Notes: generated by a model from the sequence alone, not told the origin. Shown: positions 43,827 to 52,522, counted from the first letter of the stretch. The stretch is DNA of 64,000 nt from Streptomyces sp. NBC_00094 (GCF_026343125.1 NZ_JAPEMB010000001.1:7197501-7261500); one strand, 5' to 3'. Program-made: numbers and translations.

Positions 43827-44579
43827 ATGGTGCGCGTACTGGCCGTCGACGATGAAGAACCGGCCCTCGGGGAGCTCCTCTACCTGCTCCGCGCCGACCC
43901 GCGCGTCCGCACGGCCGAGGGCGCGGGAGACGCGACCGCGGCCCTGCGCAGGATCGGGCGCGCCCTGGAGACGGGGCCCGACGGGGACGACGGCATCGAC
44001 GTCGTCTTCCTCGACATCCACATGCCCGGGCTCACCGGTCTCGACGTGGCCCGGTTGCTCGCCGGCTTCGCCCGCCCGCCGCTCGTCGTCTTCGTCACCG
44101 CCCACGAGGGCTTCGCCCTCCAGGCCTTCGACCTCAAGGCGGTCGACTACGTCCTCAAGCCCGTGCGCCGCGAACGCCTCGCCGAGGCCGTCCGCCGCGT
44201 CCACGACCTGGTGCACGTCACCGCCCCGCCCGCGCCCACCACCACGCCCGAGCAGATCCCCGTCGAGCTCGGCGGGGTCACCCGTTTCGTCTCCGTCGAC
44301 GACATCGCGTACGTGGAGGCCCACGGCGACTACGCCCGTCTCCACACCGACCACGGCAGCCACCTCGTCCGCATCCCGCTCTCCACCCTCGAGGAACGGT
44401 GGGCCGCCCGCGGCTTCGTCCGCATCCACCGCAGCCATCTCGTGGCCCTCGCCCGCATCGACGAACTCCGGCTCGACGGCGGTGCCACCTCGGTACGGCT
44501 CGGCGACACGGACCTCGCCGTGAGCCGCCGTCACGCCCGCCACCTCCGTGACCTGCTGATGCGTCGGGCCGGCGGCTGA
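43827..44579 (+). CDS. LytTR-type response regulator
   Basis: A 250-residue regulator. The receiver domain starts VRVLAVDDEEPALGEL, with phospho-acceptor D63 in VFLDIHMPG. The LytTR DNA-binding domain spans about 145-245 (EAHGDYARLHT, FVRIHRSHLVAL). Its partner kinase, two membrane proteins downstream (46912), is of the LytS type. The intervening genes are a small DUF485-like protein and an ActP-like symporter. By analogy to BtsSR and related systems it may sense and control carboxylate uptake. Confidence 0.93.
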   Translation: MVRVLAVDDEEPALGELLYLLRADPRVRTAEGAGDATAALRRIGRALETGPDGDDGIDVVFLDIHMPGLTGLDVARLLAGFARPPLVVFVTAHEGFALQAFDLKAVDYVLKPVRRERLAEAVRRVHDLVHVTAPPAPTTTPEQIPVELGGVTRFVSVDDIAYVEAHGDYARLHTDHGSHLVRIPLSTLEERWAARGFVRIHRSHLVALARIDELRLDGGATSVRLGDTDLAVSRRHARHLRDLLMRRAGG

Positions 44580-44694
44580 TCGGCCGGGGGCTGTCGCGGC
44601 CGGGGAGCGCTGCGTAGACTCCACGCGTCCCGGGCCCCACGGCCCGCCTGCCCTTCCGGGCAGCAGCCGCCGAGAGATGCCGGAGCGGACGCCG

Positions 44695-45075
44695 ATGTCC
44701 GAGCACCAGCCGCCGCGCAGACCCCGGCGCGAGACCGTCACGTACGCCTCGGCGCGCGGCACCGTCCCGGGCCCGGCACGACGGCGCCCCGCCCACCCGC
44801 CGGCCCGCTCCGAGATCGACGAGCAGACCACGCTCGGCCACACCTACGTCCGCTCCCTGATGCGCAGCCAGCTGCGTGCCGCCCTCACCGCCCTCGGGGC
44901 GCTCGTCCTGCTCGTCGGCTCGCTGCCGCTGCTCCTCGCCCTGCCCGCCCCCGAGGCCCTGGTCTGGCTCGCGCTCGGCGCCGGCGTGTACCCGGTCGTC
45001 TGGGGCATAGCGCACTGGTACGTCCGCCGGGCCGAACGCAACGAGCGCGACTTCACCGGCCTCGTCGAACGGTGA
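44695..45075 (+). CDS. DUF485-like membrane protein
   Basis: A 126-residue protein with a basic N-terminal tail and two hydrophobic segments (AALTALGALVLLVGSLPLLL and the following VWLALGAGVYPVVWGIA). The end WYVRRAERNERDF is reminiscent of DUF485 proteins (YjcH) that accompany acetate symporters. I chose ATG at 44695, with GGAG upstream, over an in-frame ATG at 44677 that has none. It lies between the LytTR regulator and the ActP-like symporter. The DUF485 assignment is from pattern and context, not strong. Confidence 0.75.
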   Translation: MSEHQPPRRPRRETVTYASARGTVPGPARRRPAHPPARSEIDEQTTLGHTYVRSLMRSQLRAALTALGALVLLVGSLPLLLALPAPEALVWLALGAGVYPVVWGIAHWYVRRAERNERDFTGLVER

Positions 45076-45111
45076 AGTGCCCCGTATGAACCGGAACCGC
45101 GGGGTGGCCGC

Positions 45112-46845
45112 GTGAACCAGACCTACGCCGTCGCGGCCGTCACCGCCGTCGTCCTCGCCACCGTCCTCATCGGCGCCCTCGGCCTGCGGATCTCCCGTAC
45201 GACCTCCGACTTCTACGTCGCCTCACGGACCGTCCGGCCGGGTCTCAACGCCGCCGCCATCAGCGGCGAGTACCTCTCCGCCGCCTCCTTCCTCGGCATC
45301 GCCGGACTCGTCCTCGTCCAGGGCCCCGCCATGCTCTGGTACCCGGTCGGCTACACCGCCGGCTACCTCGTCCTGCTGGTCCTCGTCGCCGCCCCGCTGC
45401 GCCGCTCCGGCGCGTACACCCTCTCCGACTTCGCCGAGGCCCGCCTCGAATCCCCGCAGGCCCGCCGGCTCGCCAGCCTCTTCGTCGTCGGCATCGGCTG
45501 GCTCTACCTGCTACCGCAGCTGCAGGGTGCCGGTCTCACCCTGGAGATCCTCACCGGAGCTCCCGACTGGGTCGGCGGGCTGCTCGTCGCCCTCGTCGTC
45601 ACCGGCACCGTCGCGGCGGGCGGGATGCGGAGCATCACCTTCGTCCAGGCCTTCCAGTACTGGCTGAAACTCACCGCCCTGCTCGTCCCCGCCTTCTTCC
45701 TCCTCGCCGCCTGGTACGGGGACGGGGCGCCCAGGGCCCGTTTCGACGCCCCCGCCGTCCTCCGCGAGCACACCGTCGTCCGGGTCGCCGACAGCGTACG
45801 GATCGGCCTCGACGCCCCGCTGACCCTCACCGTCACCGGCAGCGTCGACGACGTCCCGTACGAGCGGCGGACCGTCACCCTCGCCCCCGGCACCCATCAC
45901 GTCCTCGCCGGCACCGAACTCGCCTTCGCGCCGGGCGCGGTCCTCCCCGAGCGGGCCGCCACCGGAACCGACCCCCTCGGCTGGTCGCAGCCGCTCGCCG
46001 GCGGCCACGACGGACACCAGCTGTACGCCACGTACGGACTGATCCTCGCGACCTTCCTCGGCACCATGGGCCTGCCCCATGTCGCCGTCCGCTTCTACAC
46101 CAGCCCGCACGGCCGCGCGGCCCGCCGGACCACGCTCGTCGTGCTCGGCCTCGTCGGCGCCTTCTACCTGCTGCCGCCGCTCTACGGAGCCCTCGGCCGG
46201 ATCTACGCCCCCGAGCTCGCCCTCACGGGCTCCGCCGACGCCGCCGTGCTCGTGCTGCCCGAGCGGATCCTCGGCGGAGTCGCCGGCGACCTCCTCGGCG
46301 CGCTCCTGGCGGGCGGGGCCTTCGCGGCCTTCCTGTCGACCGCCTCCGGGCTCACCATGTCCGTCGCCGGCGTCCTCACCCAGGACGTGCTGCCGTCCCG
46401 GGGCGTACGCCACTTCCGGCTCGCGACCCTGCTGGCCACCGCCGTCCCGCTCGCCGTCGGCGTCGTCGCCTCCAAGGTGCCCGTCGCCGACGCCGTCGGC
46501 CTCGCCTTCGCGGTCTCCGCCTCCTCCTTCTGCCCGCTGCTCGTCCTCGGCATCTGGTGGCGGCGGCTCACTCCGCCCGGCGCCATGGCCGGGCTCCTCC
46601 TCGGCGGCGGCTCCGCCCTCGCGGCCGTGATGGCGACACGTGCCGGGCTCGCCCCCGAGGGCTGGCCGCACACGCTGATGGCCTGGCCCGCCGTCTGGTC
46701 GGTCCCGCTCGGCTTCCTGACGATGGTCCTCGTCTCGCTCGCCACCCCCGGCCGGGTCCCGCCCGGCACCCCGGCGCTCCTCGCCCGGCTCCACCTGCCC
46801 GAGGAGTTCACCGGCTCCGCCGCCTCCCCGGAGGTACGCCGATGA
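45112..46845 (+). CDS. cation/carboxylate symporter, SSS family (ActP-like)
   Basis: A 577-residue sodium:solute symporter with about 13 predicted transmembrane segments. ISGEYLSAASFLGIAGLV and TLSDFAEARL are typical ActP-type signatures. An insertion of about 75 residues, between about 205 and 280, forms an outer loop rich in Asp/Thr/Val; similar insertions occur in actinobacterial ActP members. It may take up acetate, pyruvate or a similar acid. The 3-prime end is part of a 35-bp repeat and overlaps the first mini-cistron (ATGA). GTG at 45112 follows GGGTGGCC. Confidence 0.9.
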   Translation: MNQTYAVAAVTAVVLATVLIGALGLRISRTTSDFYVASRTVRPGLNAAAISGEYLSAASFLGIAGLVLVQGPAMLWYPVGYTAGYLVLLVLVAAPLRRSGAYTLSDFAEARLESPQARRLASLFVVGIGWLYLLPQLQGAGLTLEILTGAPDWVGGLLVALVVTGTVAAGGMRSITFVQAFQYWLKLTALLVPAFFLLAAWYGDGAPRARFDAPAVLREHTVVRVADSVRIGLDAPLTLTVTGSVDDVPYERRTVTLAPGTHHVLAGTELAFAPGAVLPERAATGTDPLGWSQPLAGGHDGHQLYATYGLILATFLGTMGLPHVAVRFYTSPHGRAARRTTLVVLGLVGAFYLLPPLYGALGRIYAPELALTGSADAAVLVLPERILGGVAGDLLGALLAGGAFAAFLSTASGLTMSVAGVLTQDVLPSRGVRHFRLATLLATAVPLAVGVVASKVPVADAVGLAFAVSASSFCPLLVLGIWWRRLTPPGAMAGLLLGGGSALAAVMATRAGLAPEGWPHTLMAWPAVWSVPLGFLTMVLVSLATPGRVPPGTPALLARLHLPEEFTGSAASPEVRR

Positions 46846-46920
46846 ACGGCACCCTTCCCTTCCCGGAGGTACGGCGATGAACGGCACCCTTCCTTCCCCG
46901 GAGGTACGCCGATGAACGGC
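46827..46920. repeat. 35-bp tandem repeat spanning the symporter/kinase junction
   Basis: Two complete units and a partial third (starting at 46827, 46862 and 46897). Each carries CCCGGAGGTACG(C/G)CGATGAAC, that is a ribosome site, a stop TGA and an overlapping ATG. They give ATGs at 46842, 46877 and 46912 in three different frames. Between them are two 12-codon cistrons (46842-46880 and 46877-46915), each ending by ATGA overlap with the next start. Confidence 0.95.
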
Positions 46921-48120
46921 ATCGCCCTCGCCGCCGTGGGCGCCGCGGGCGCCGTCCTGCTCGCGGTGGGCTTCGTCCTGGGACGGTTCGCCGCCCGCCG
47001 AGGGGGCCGCGCCGCCGACCCCGACCTCGGGACCCCCGTCGAACGGGCCACCTTCCACACCCTGCACACCGCCTCGCTCGCCGCACCGCCGCTGCGCGCC
47101 GGACTCACCGAGGAGACCGCCCGCAAGGCGGCCCGCACGCTTCGCTCGCTGCTCGGCACCGAGGCGCTCTGCCTCACCGACCGGGGTGCGGTCCTCGCCT
47201 GGGACGGACCGGGCGAGGACCACCACCGCGCGCACGTCCCCGCGCTGGCCGCCGAGACCCTGGAGACGGGCCGCAGCCGGTCCGCGCACACCGGCTGCGC
47301 CGACCCGGCGTGCCCGCTGCGCTGGGCGGTGATCGCCCCGCTGACCGGTGAGGACGGGGTCCTCGGCGCGCTCGTCGCCTACGGCTCGCGGGAGTCGGCC
47401 GTCCTGGTGCGGGCCGCGACCGAGGTCGCCCGCTGGGTCTCCGTCCAGCTGGAGCTGGCGGAGCTCGACCGCTCGCGGACCAGGATCGTGGAGGCCGAGA
47501 TCAGGGCCCTGCGCGCGCAGATCTCCCCGCACTTCATCTTCAACTCCCTCGCCGCCATCGCCTCCTTCGTCCGTACCGACCCCGAGCGGGCCAGGGAACT
47601 CCTCCTGGAGTTCGCCGACTTCACCCGGTACTCCTTCCGGCGGCACGGCGAGTTCGCCCAGCTCGCCGACGAACTGCGCTCCATCGAGCAGTACTTGGCG
47701 CTTGCCGGGGCGCGCTTCGGGGACCGGCTCAAGGTGACGCTGCAGATCGCCCCCGAGGTGCTGCCGGTGACGCTGCCCTTCCTCTGTCTCCAGCCCCTCG
47801 TGGAGAACGCCGTCAAGCACGGCCTCCAGGAGCGGGAGCGGGGCTGCCGGGTGACGATCGCCGCCCGGGACGCGGGGGCCGAGGCGGTGGTGACCGTCGA
47901 GGACGACGGTGTCGGCATGGACCCGGAGCTGCTGCGCGCCGTCCTGCGCGGGGAGCACCCGGCGGGCTCCGGCATCGGTCTTTCCAACGTGGACGAGCGG
48001 CTGCGCCAGGTGTACGGGGCGGAGCACGGCCTCGTCATCGAGACCGGGGTCGGTGCGGGCATGAAGGTCACGGTCCGCATCCCCAAGTACCGCCCGGGGG
48101 TGCACCGCTCCGCCGTGTGA
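46912..48120 (+). CDS. LytS-type sensor histidine kinase
   Basis: A 402-residue kinase. One N-terminal transmembrane segment (about 5-25) precedes a GAF-like region with several Cys (GCADPAC). The His-kinase box is QISPHFIFNSL with H207, followed by N-box ENAVKHGLQ and G-box DDGVGM and GIGLSNVDER. This is the LytS/YehU class, pairing with LytTR regulators such as the one at 43827. The start lies on the third copy of the 35-bp repeat and has GGAGG upstream. The stop is close to a convergent gene, with a 25-bp tandem duplication between. Confidence 0.92.
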   Translation: MNGIALAAVGAAGAVLLAVGFVLGRFAARRGGRAADPDLGTPVERATFHTLHTASLAAPPLRAGLTEETARKAARTLRSLLGTEALCLTDRGAVLAWDGPGEDHHRAHVPALAAETLETGRSRSAHTGCADPACPLRWAVIAPLTGEDGVLGALVAYGSRESAVLVRAATEVARWVSVQLELAELDRSRTRIVEAEIRALRAQISPHFIFNSLAAIASFVRTDPERARELLLEFADFTRYSFRRHGEFAQLADELRSIEQYLALAGARFGDRLKVTLQIAPEVLPVTLPFLCLQPLVENAVKHGLQERERGCRVTIAARDAGAEAVVTVEDDGVGMDPELLRAVLRGEHPAGSGIGLSNVDERLRQVYGAEHGLVIETGVGAGMKVTVRIPKYRPGVHRSAV

Positions 48121-48134
48121 GGTCCGCAGGGGCC

Positions 48135-48184
48135 GCGATCGGCACAGGTGCAGCGAGAGGCGATCAGCACAGGTACAGCGAGAG
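48135..48184. repeat. 25-bp tandem duplication at a gene end
   Basis: Two 25-bp units, 48135-48159 and 48160-48184, that differ by two G-to-A changes. The second unit contains the stop codon of the minus-strand gene and its last residues (LSLYLC). The first is a copy just beyond the stop. A recent slippage duplication is likely. Confidence 0.8.
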
Positions 48185-48739
48185 ATGGGCGAGCGGCAGC
48201 CCCAGCTTCCACGCGGGCAGCCAGACCTGGTCCTTCTCGTCGACGGGCGTGCCGGGGTCGTCGGCCGTGGGGCCGTCGAGGTCGGCGGCCCGTACCCAGG
48301 TGTCGCGCAGGCTCCGCCACGCGGTCCGCGCGAGGGCCAGGTCGGGGCCCTCCCCGTCCGCCGCGAGCCGGGCGGCGAGCCCCTGTTCGACCCAGGACGG
48401 CCAGGGCCGGTCGTAGGCCGTGCGGCGCAGCAGCGTGTCGATCCGTACCGGCGGCCGCTTTCCGGCCGACCGGCCGGGGCCGCCAGCGCCGTCGGGTCCA
48501 GGGGTTCCGTCGGCGCCGCCGGAGCCGTCGGAGCGGTCGGTGTCCTCCGACAGGTGGACGGTGAGGGCCAGGGCTTGGAGGCCGGCCCGGTACTCCAGCG
48601 AGCCGGGCGCCACGAGCGCGGCGGTCCGCAGCACCTCGTCGGCCAGGTACTCGGCACACAGCCAGGCCATCGGGACGGCGAGTCCGCCGCCACTCGTGCC
48701 TTCCGTGCCGTTCGTGCTCTCGGGCAGCAACGCTCCCAC
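48164..48739 (-). CDS. hypothetical cytoplasmic protein
   Basis: A 191-residue protein that I do not recognise. It has Ala/Leu-rich helical segments (AWLCAEYLADEVLRTAALV; GLQALALTVHLSED), a Gly/Pro/Asp linker in the middle, and DRPWPSWVEQGLAARL and AWKLGLPLAHLSLYLC at the end. No signal peptide or obvious catalytic motif. Start GTG at 48739 with GGGAGAA immediately upstream. Convergent with the LytS kinase gene. Codon bias is good. Confidence 0.65.
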   Translation of the reverse strand: MGALLPESTNGTEGTSGGGLAVPMAWLCAEYLADEVLRTAALVAPGSLEYRAGLQALALTVHLSEDTDRSDGSGGADGTPGPDGAGGPGRSAGKRPPVRIDTLLRRTAYDRPWPSWVEQGLAARLAADGEGPDLALARTAWRSLRDTWVRAADLDGPTADDPGTPVDEKDQVWLPAWKLGLPLAHLSLYLC

Positions 48740-48955
48740 CTTCTCCCGGACATGGGACCCGTACGTCAGGGGCCCGGATGTCAGGGACCCGGGGGAGAGC
48801 CTCCACCGAGAAGGGCCTCCGCGGGTCCCGCTTTGCTCAACTCGCCCGTGTGGTTTCGGATACGTTTCCCGGCCGGATCGGTGCTGGTGGGGAAGCTGTT
48901 ACCCAGGATGGCGTACGGGGCGGGAGGGGCAGGGGAGGCGGAGGAGGAAGGCGGT

Positions 48956-49369
48956 TCAGCCGAGCAGCGCGTACACGGCGGTGGCGTGGGCGGCGGTCTC
49001 CTCCGTGCCCTCGGCGGTCATCGTGATGTCGGCGAAGGCCATCCGCTTGCCCGTCTTGGTGAGCCGGGCCCGGACCAGGACGTCGCTGCCGACGACCGCC
49101 CGCTGGAAGGTGATGGACTGCTGGACGGTGGTCATCGGTACGAAGCCGCCGCGGACGGAGGCGACCGCGATCACCGTCGCCGTGTCGGCCGCGGCCATCA
49201 GGGCCTGGCCGGACAGGCCGCCGCCCTCGCGGGCGAGCCGGTCGGACCAGGGGAGTCGGAGTACGGCCCCGGCCTCGTCGACGGAGGCGACCGAGAGCCC
49301 CAGATCGAGCACCCAGGGGGCGAAGTTGTCGGCGAGGACCTTTTCGGCGGCGGCGAGAGTCAGCGTCAC
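48956..49369 (-). CDS. PaaI-type hotdog thioesterase
   Basis: A 137-residue hotdog-fold thioesterase. Conserved: LSGQALMAAADTATVIAV with the Asp/Gly of the PaaI/DUF4442 active site, and GSDVLVRARLTKTGKRMAFADI in the second half. It should hydrolyse acyl- or aryl-CoA thioesters; substrate unknown. GTG at 49369 lies 4 bp after the sigma-factor stop, so translation is probably coupled. A longer start (49405) would overlap the sigma gene and is not supported. Confidence 0.85.
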   Translation of the reverse strand: MTLTLAAAEKVLADNFAPWVLDLGLSVASVDEAGAVLRLPWSDRLAREGGGLSGQALMAAADTATVIAVASVRGGFVPMTTVQQSITFQRAVVGSDVLVRARLTKTGKRMAFADITMTAEGTEETAAHATAVYALLG

Positions 49370-49373
49370 GGCG

Positions 49374-49931
49374 TCATTGTGGGGCCCCGGCGCGCGGCCG
49401 GGCAACGCCCGCGCGGCGCGGGCGGTAGCCGGGCAGTGAGCGGCCGAGCTGCCGCAGGGCGTAGTGCGAGCGGGACTTGACGGTCCCGGCCGGGATGCCG
49501 AGGTCCACGGCGGCCTCGTTGACCGTGAGGCCGTGGAAGTAGAGCCGGACGAGCACCGCCCGGTGCTCGGGGCTCAGTTCGCGGACGGCCGCGCGTACGT
49601 CGAGCGCCGCCTCGGCGGAGGCGGTGGCGTCGGCGGGGTCGGGCGTCACCGCGAGCACGCCGTCACCGATCTCGGCGGGCCGGGCGAGGCGTGAGCGGCG
49701 GGCGTCGATGGCCAGCCGGCGGGCCACGGTGAAGAGCCAGGGCCGCATCGACGCGTAGGGGCCCTCGAAGGCCTCGGGGTGGAGCCAGGCCCGTACGAGG
49801 GTTTCCTGGGCGAGGTCCTCGGCCCGCTGCCGGTCCCCGTAGGTCAGCCCGAGCAGGAAGGACAGCAGCGCCGGACCGTGGTCCCGCTGCAGTTGTTCCA
49901 GGTTCCGCTCGTCGGTCGTCGCCGTCGTCAT
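49374..49931 (-). CDS. ECF-type RNA polymerase sigma factor
   Basis: A 185-residue sigma-70 family factor. Region 2 is near ALLSFLLGLTYGDRQRAEDLAQETLVRAW, with DLAQETLVRAW as its 2.2 core; region 4 is RAVLVRLYFHGLTVNEAA and GTVKSRSHYALRQL. A linker with VTPDPADATASAEA lies between. It has the size and layout of an ECF sigma. An anti-sigma gene is not adjacent; instead a thioesterase follows and a CapA-like lipoprotein is divergent. ATG at 49931 is preceded by GGGGAG; a TTG or ATG further upstream at 49979 is possible but less likely. Confidence 0.9.
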   Translation of the reverse strand: MTTATTDERNLEQLQRDHGPALLSFLLGLTYGDRQRAEDLAQETLVRAWLHPEAFEGPYASMRPWLFTVARRLAIDARRSRLARPAEIGDGVLAVTPDPADATASAEAALDVRAAVRELSPEHRAVLVRLYFHGLTVNEAAVDLGIPAGTVKSRSHYALRQLGRSLPGYRPRRAGVARPRAGAPQ

Positions 49932-50190
49932 GCTCCCCGCCTCTCCCGTGGCTCGTCGTCCCGGCGTATACGAACGCATCCGGAAGACAAGGGACAGGGA
50001 ACGGACATCGGTCTGCGACGAACGGTCGCACCGAGCGGCGAATGGTACGGCGAGCGGTCAGGCGGAGTTGTTGCGTCCGTTTCAGCGGGGTTCGGGGGCT
50101 TCTGCGGCCTTGACCCTTGACTGTGGCTTTCCCGCGAGATCAATTCGACAGAACAGATGTTCATAGCAAGAGTCGAGCGGAGTGCCGTAG

Positions 50191-51405
50191 ATGACCTCAC
50201 GCACCAGACCGGGAGCGGTGGTGGCCGCCGCCCTCCTCCTCGCGGCGGCCACGGGCTGCACCCAGGCCGGCGACCCGGGCACCGGCACCACCACCCCCGG
50301 GGACGCGGCCTCCGGGTCCGTCGGAGGACGGACCGCCGTGCGGTCCGCCGCCCCCGGCGGGGCGTCCGCACCCGCCGGATTCACCCTCGTCGCCTCCGGC
50401 GACGTCCTCCCGCACGACTCGATCATCCGCCGCGCCGCCCAGGACGCGGGCGGCGACGGCTACGACTTCGGCCCCATGCTCGCCGGGGTGAAGAGCGTCG
50501 TCTCCGGGGCCGACCTGGCGATCTGTCACATGGAGACCGTGTACGGCAAGGAGGGCGGCCCCTACACCGGCTACCCCGCCTTCAAGTCGCCGCCCGAGGT
50601 CGCCACCGCCCTCAAGGCCACCGGGTACGACTCCTGCTCGACCGCCTCCAACCACACCCTCGACGACGGCGCGGCCGGCCTCCGTCGCACCCTCGACGCC
50701 CTGGACAAGGTCGGCATCCGGCACGCCGGCTCCGCCCGTACCGCCGACGAGGCGGCCAGTCCCACGCTGCTCAAGGCCGGGGGCGCCACCGTCGCCCAGC
50801 TCGCCTACACCTACGACACCAACGGCTACCCGCTCCCCGAGGGGCAGCCCTGGGCCGTCCGGCTGCTCGACGAGCGGCAGGTGATCGCCGACGCGCGCGC
50901 CGCCCGCGCGGCCGGCGCCGACGTCGTCGTGGTCAGCGTCCACTGGGGCACCGAGTGGCAGACCGAGGCCGACGAACGACAGCTCTCGCTGGGCCGCGCG
51001 CTCACCGCGTCCACGAGCGGCGGCCGCCCCGACATCGACCTGATCATCGGCACCCACGCGCACGTCCCGCAGGCGTACGAGAAGGTCAACGGGACCTGGG
51101 TCGTCTACGGGATGGGCGACCAGATCGCCGGGGACATGATCAACCACGAGGGTTCCTTCGACGCCCGGGGCAACCAGGGCACCCTCGGTCGCTTCACCTT
51201 CGCCCCGCCCAAGACCTCCGGCGGGCGGTGGGAGGTCACCAAGGCCGAGTTCGTCCCCCAGTGGTTCGACACCGGCCGGGGCAGGGTCGTGAACCTCGGC
51301 GCGGCGGGAGACGGCGACCCGCGCCACGCCTCGATCCGCGAGACGATCCGGCAGGTCGTCCTCGGCCGGGGCGCCGACAAGGACGGCCTGGTGATGGGCA
51401 AGTAG
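50191..51405 (+). CDS. CapA-family lipoprotein (PGA_cap metallophosphatase-like)
   Basis: A 404-residue exported protein. The signal segment ends in a lipobox (AAATGCTQAG), so it is likely lipid-anchored. The body is the CapA/PGA_cap fold, related to metallophosphatases: SGDVLPHDSI, CHMETVYG, STASNHTLDDG, VSVHWGTEW and IIGTHAHVPQ. In Bacillus CapA helps make poly-gamma-glutamate, but distant members have unknown roles. GGAG precedes the ATG. It is divergent from the sigma gene (259 bp between), and the polysaccharide deacetylase follows. Confidence 0.9.
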   Translation: MTSRTRPGAVVAAALLLAAATGCTQAGDPGTGTTTPGDAASGSVGGRTAVRSAAPGGASAPAGFTLVASGDVLPHDSIIRRAAQDAGGDGYDFGPMLAGVKSVVSGADLAICHMETVYGKEGGPYTGYPAFKSPPEVATALKATGYDSCSTASNHTLDDGAAGLRRTLDALDKVGIRHAGSARTADEAASPTLLKAGGATVAQLAYTYDTNGYPLPEGQPWAVRLLDERQVIADARAARAAGADVVVVSVHWGTEWQTEADERQLSLGRALTASTSGGRPDIDLIIGTHAHVPQAYEKVNGTWVVYGMGDQIAGDMINHEGSFDARGNQGTLGRFTFAPPKTSGGRWEVTKAEFVPQWFDTGRGRVVNLGAAGDGDPRHASIRETIRQVVLGRGADKDGLVMGK

Positions 51406-51574
51406 GACCAGCGGCGTACGCGGGGCCGGTCACGGCACGGCGTGACCGGCCCGCGTCCCGAAGCGGGGGCCACTACGCGGTCGCGCCGCGAGGCTATCGG
51501 CTCATCGGGTGTTTTCGGGCAGGGGGCCGGTGTCGGTGAGCCGACCGGCCCCCTCCCCGTACGAACCATTGGTC

Positions 51575-52456
51575 ATGAAAAAGGATCAGATGCCCAGCGG
51601 GCGCCGGGCGGTGCTGCGCCTCGCAGCCGCGCTCGGCGCCACGGCCACCGTCGGCTACCTCGCGGCGGACCGGCTCGCCGCTCCCGAGCCGTCCACGGGC
51701 GCCGCCTCCGCGCCGCCGGGCGCGGGGCGCACGGGATCCGGCGCCGGACCGGCCGCCGGACCGCAGGCCGCGCGGGCGGCCCGGCTGCGCCCGTCCTCGT
51801 ACCGGCTCCAGCCGATGACCGCGTACGCGCCCGCGTCCTTCCGGCGCGCCGTGCCGCCGGTACGGCAGCGGCCCTTCCTCAGCATGTCCGGGGTCGGCCG
51901 CTCGATGGTGCTGAGCTTCGACGACGGTCCCGACCCCCGCTACACACCGGGCATCCTGGAGACGCTGCGCCGCCACGGCTGCCGGGCGATGTTCTTCGTC
52001 TGCGGCGAGATGGCCGTCGAGAACCCGGACCTGCTGCGGGAGATGGCCGCCGACGGCCACGTCATCGGCAACCACTCGTGGTCCCATCCCCTCATCCCCA
52101 AGCTGCGGCCCTCCCGGATCCGCGACGAACTCGGCTCCACCAGCGAGATCGTGGAGCGGACCCTCGGCGCGGCCCCGCTCTGGTACCGGGCGCCCTACGG
52201 GGCGTGGAACCGGCACTCCTTCGAGATCGGCGCCGAGCTCGGGATGGAGCCGCTCGCCTGGACCGTGGACACCCTGGACTGGAAGGAGCCGGGCACCGGC
52301 GCCATCGTCCGCCGCGTCCTCGACGGCGCCGCACCCGGGGCCGTGGTCCTCTCCCACGACGCGGGCGGCGACCGTACGCAGAGCGTCGCCGCGCTCCGTC
52401 GCTATCTGCCCGAACTCCTCGACGCCGGCTATCACATCACCGTGCCCCGGCGCTGA
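51575..52456 (+). CDS. secreted polysaccharide deacetylase
   Basis: A 293-residue NodB-type carbohydrate esterase 4. The N terminus has a signal segment with a Tat-like RRAVLRLAAALG. Motif 1 is LSFDDGPDPRYT (catalytic base and metal Asp), motif 2 HSWSHP (metal His pair), then WYRAPYGAWN, DWKEPG and VLSHDAGGDR. It should remove acetyl groups from an extracellular glycan such as peptidoglycan or chitin-like polymer. ATG at 51575 is the common N terminus; the ATG at 51590 with AAGGA just ahead is the alternative. A 24-bp-stem terminator follows. Confidence 0.93.
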   Translation: MKKDQMPSGRRAVLRLAAALGATATVGYLAADRLAAPEPSTGAASAPPGAGRTGSGAGPAAGPQAARAARLRPSSYRLQPMTAYAPASFRRAVPPVRQRPFLSMSGVGRSMVLSFDDGPDPRYTPGILETLRRHGCRAMFFVCGEMAVENPDLLREMAADGHVIGNHSWSHPLIPKLRPSRIRDELGSTSEIVERTLGAAPLWYRAPYGAWNRHSFEIGAELGMEPLAWTVDTLDWKEPGTGAIVRRVLDGAAPGAVVLSHDAGGDRTQSVAALRRYLPELLDAGYHITVPRR

Positions 52457-52461
52457 CGGCG

Positions 52462-52517
52462 GCGGTACGCGAACGGGCCCCGGCACCTGGGAGTGCCGGG
52501 GCCCGTTCGCGTACCGC
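52462..52517. terminator. bidirectional terminator between deacetylase and sortase
   Basis: A perfect 24-bp stem (52462-52485 with 52494-52517) and 8-base loop, in the space between the convergent deacetylase and sortase genes. It is the strongest hairpin in the window. Confidence 0.92.
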
Positions 52518-52522
52518 GACCG

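Noticed and set aside
45511..48753. Antisense frame of 1,080 codons under the symporter and LytS genes
   Set aside because: Gly/Arg/Glu-rich composition typical of GC-rich shadows. The sense strand has membrane and kinase motifs.
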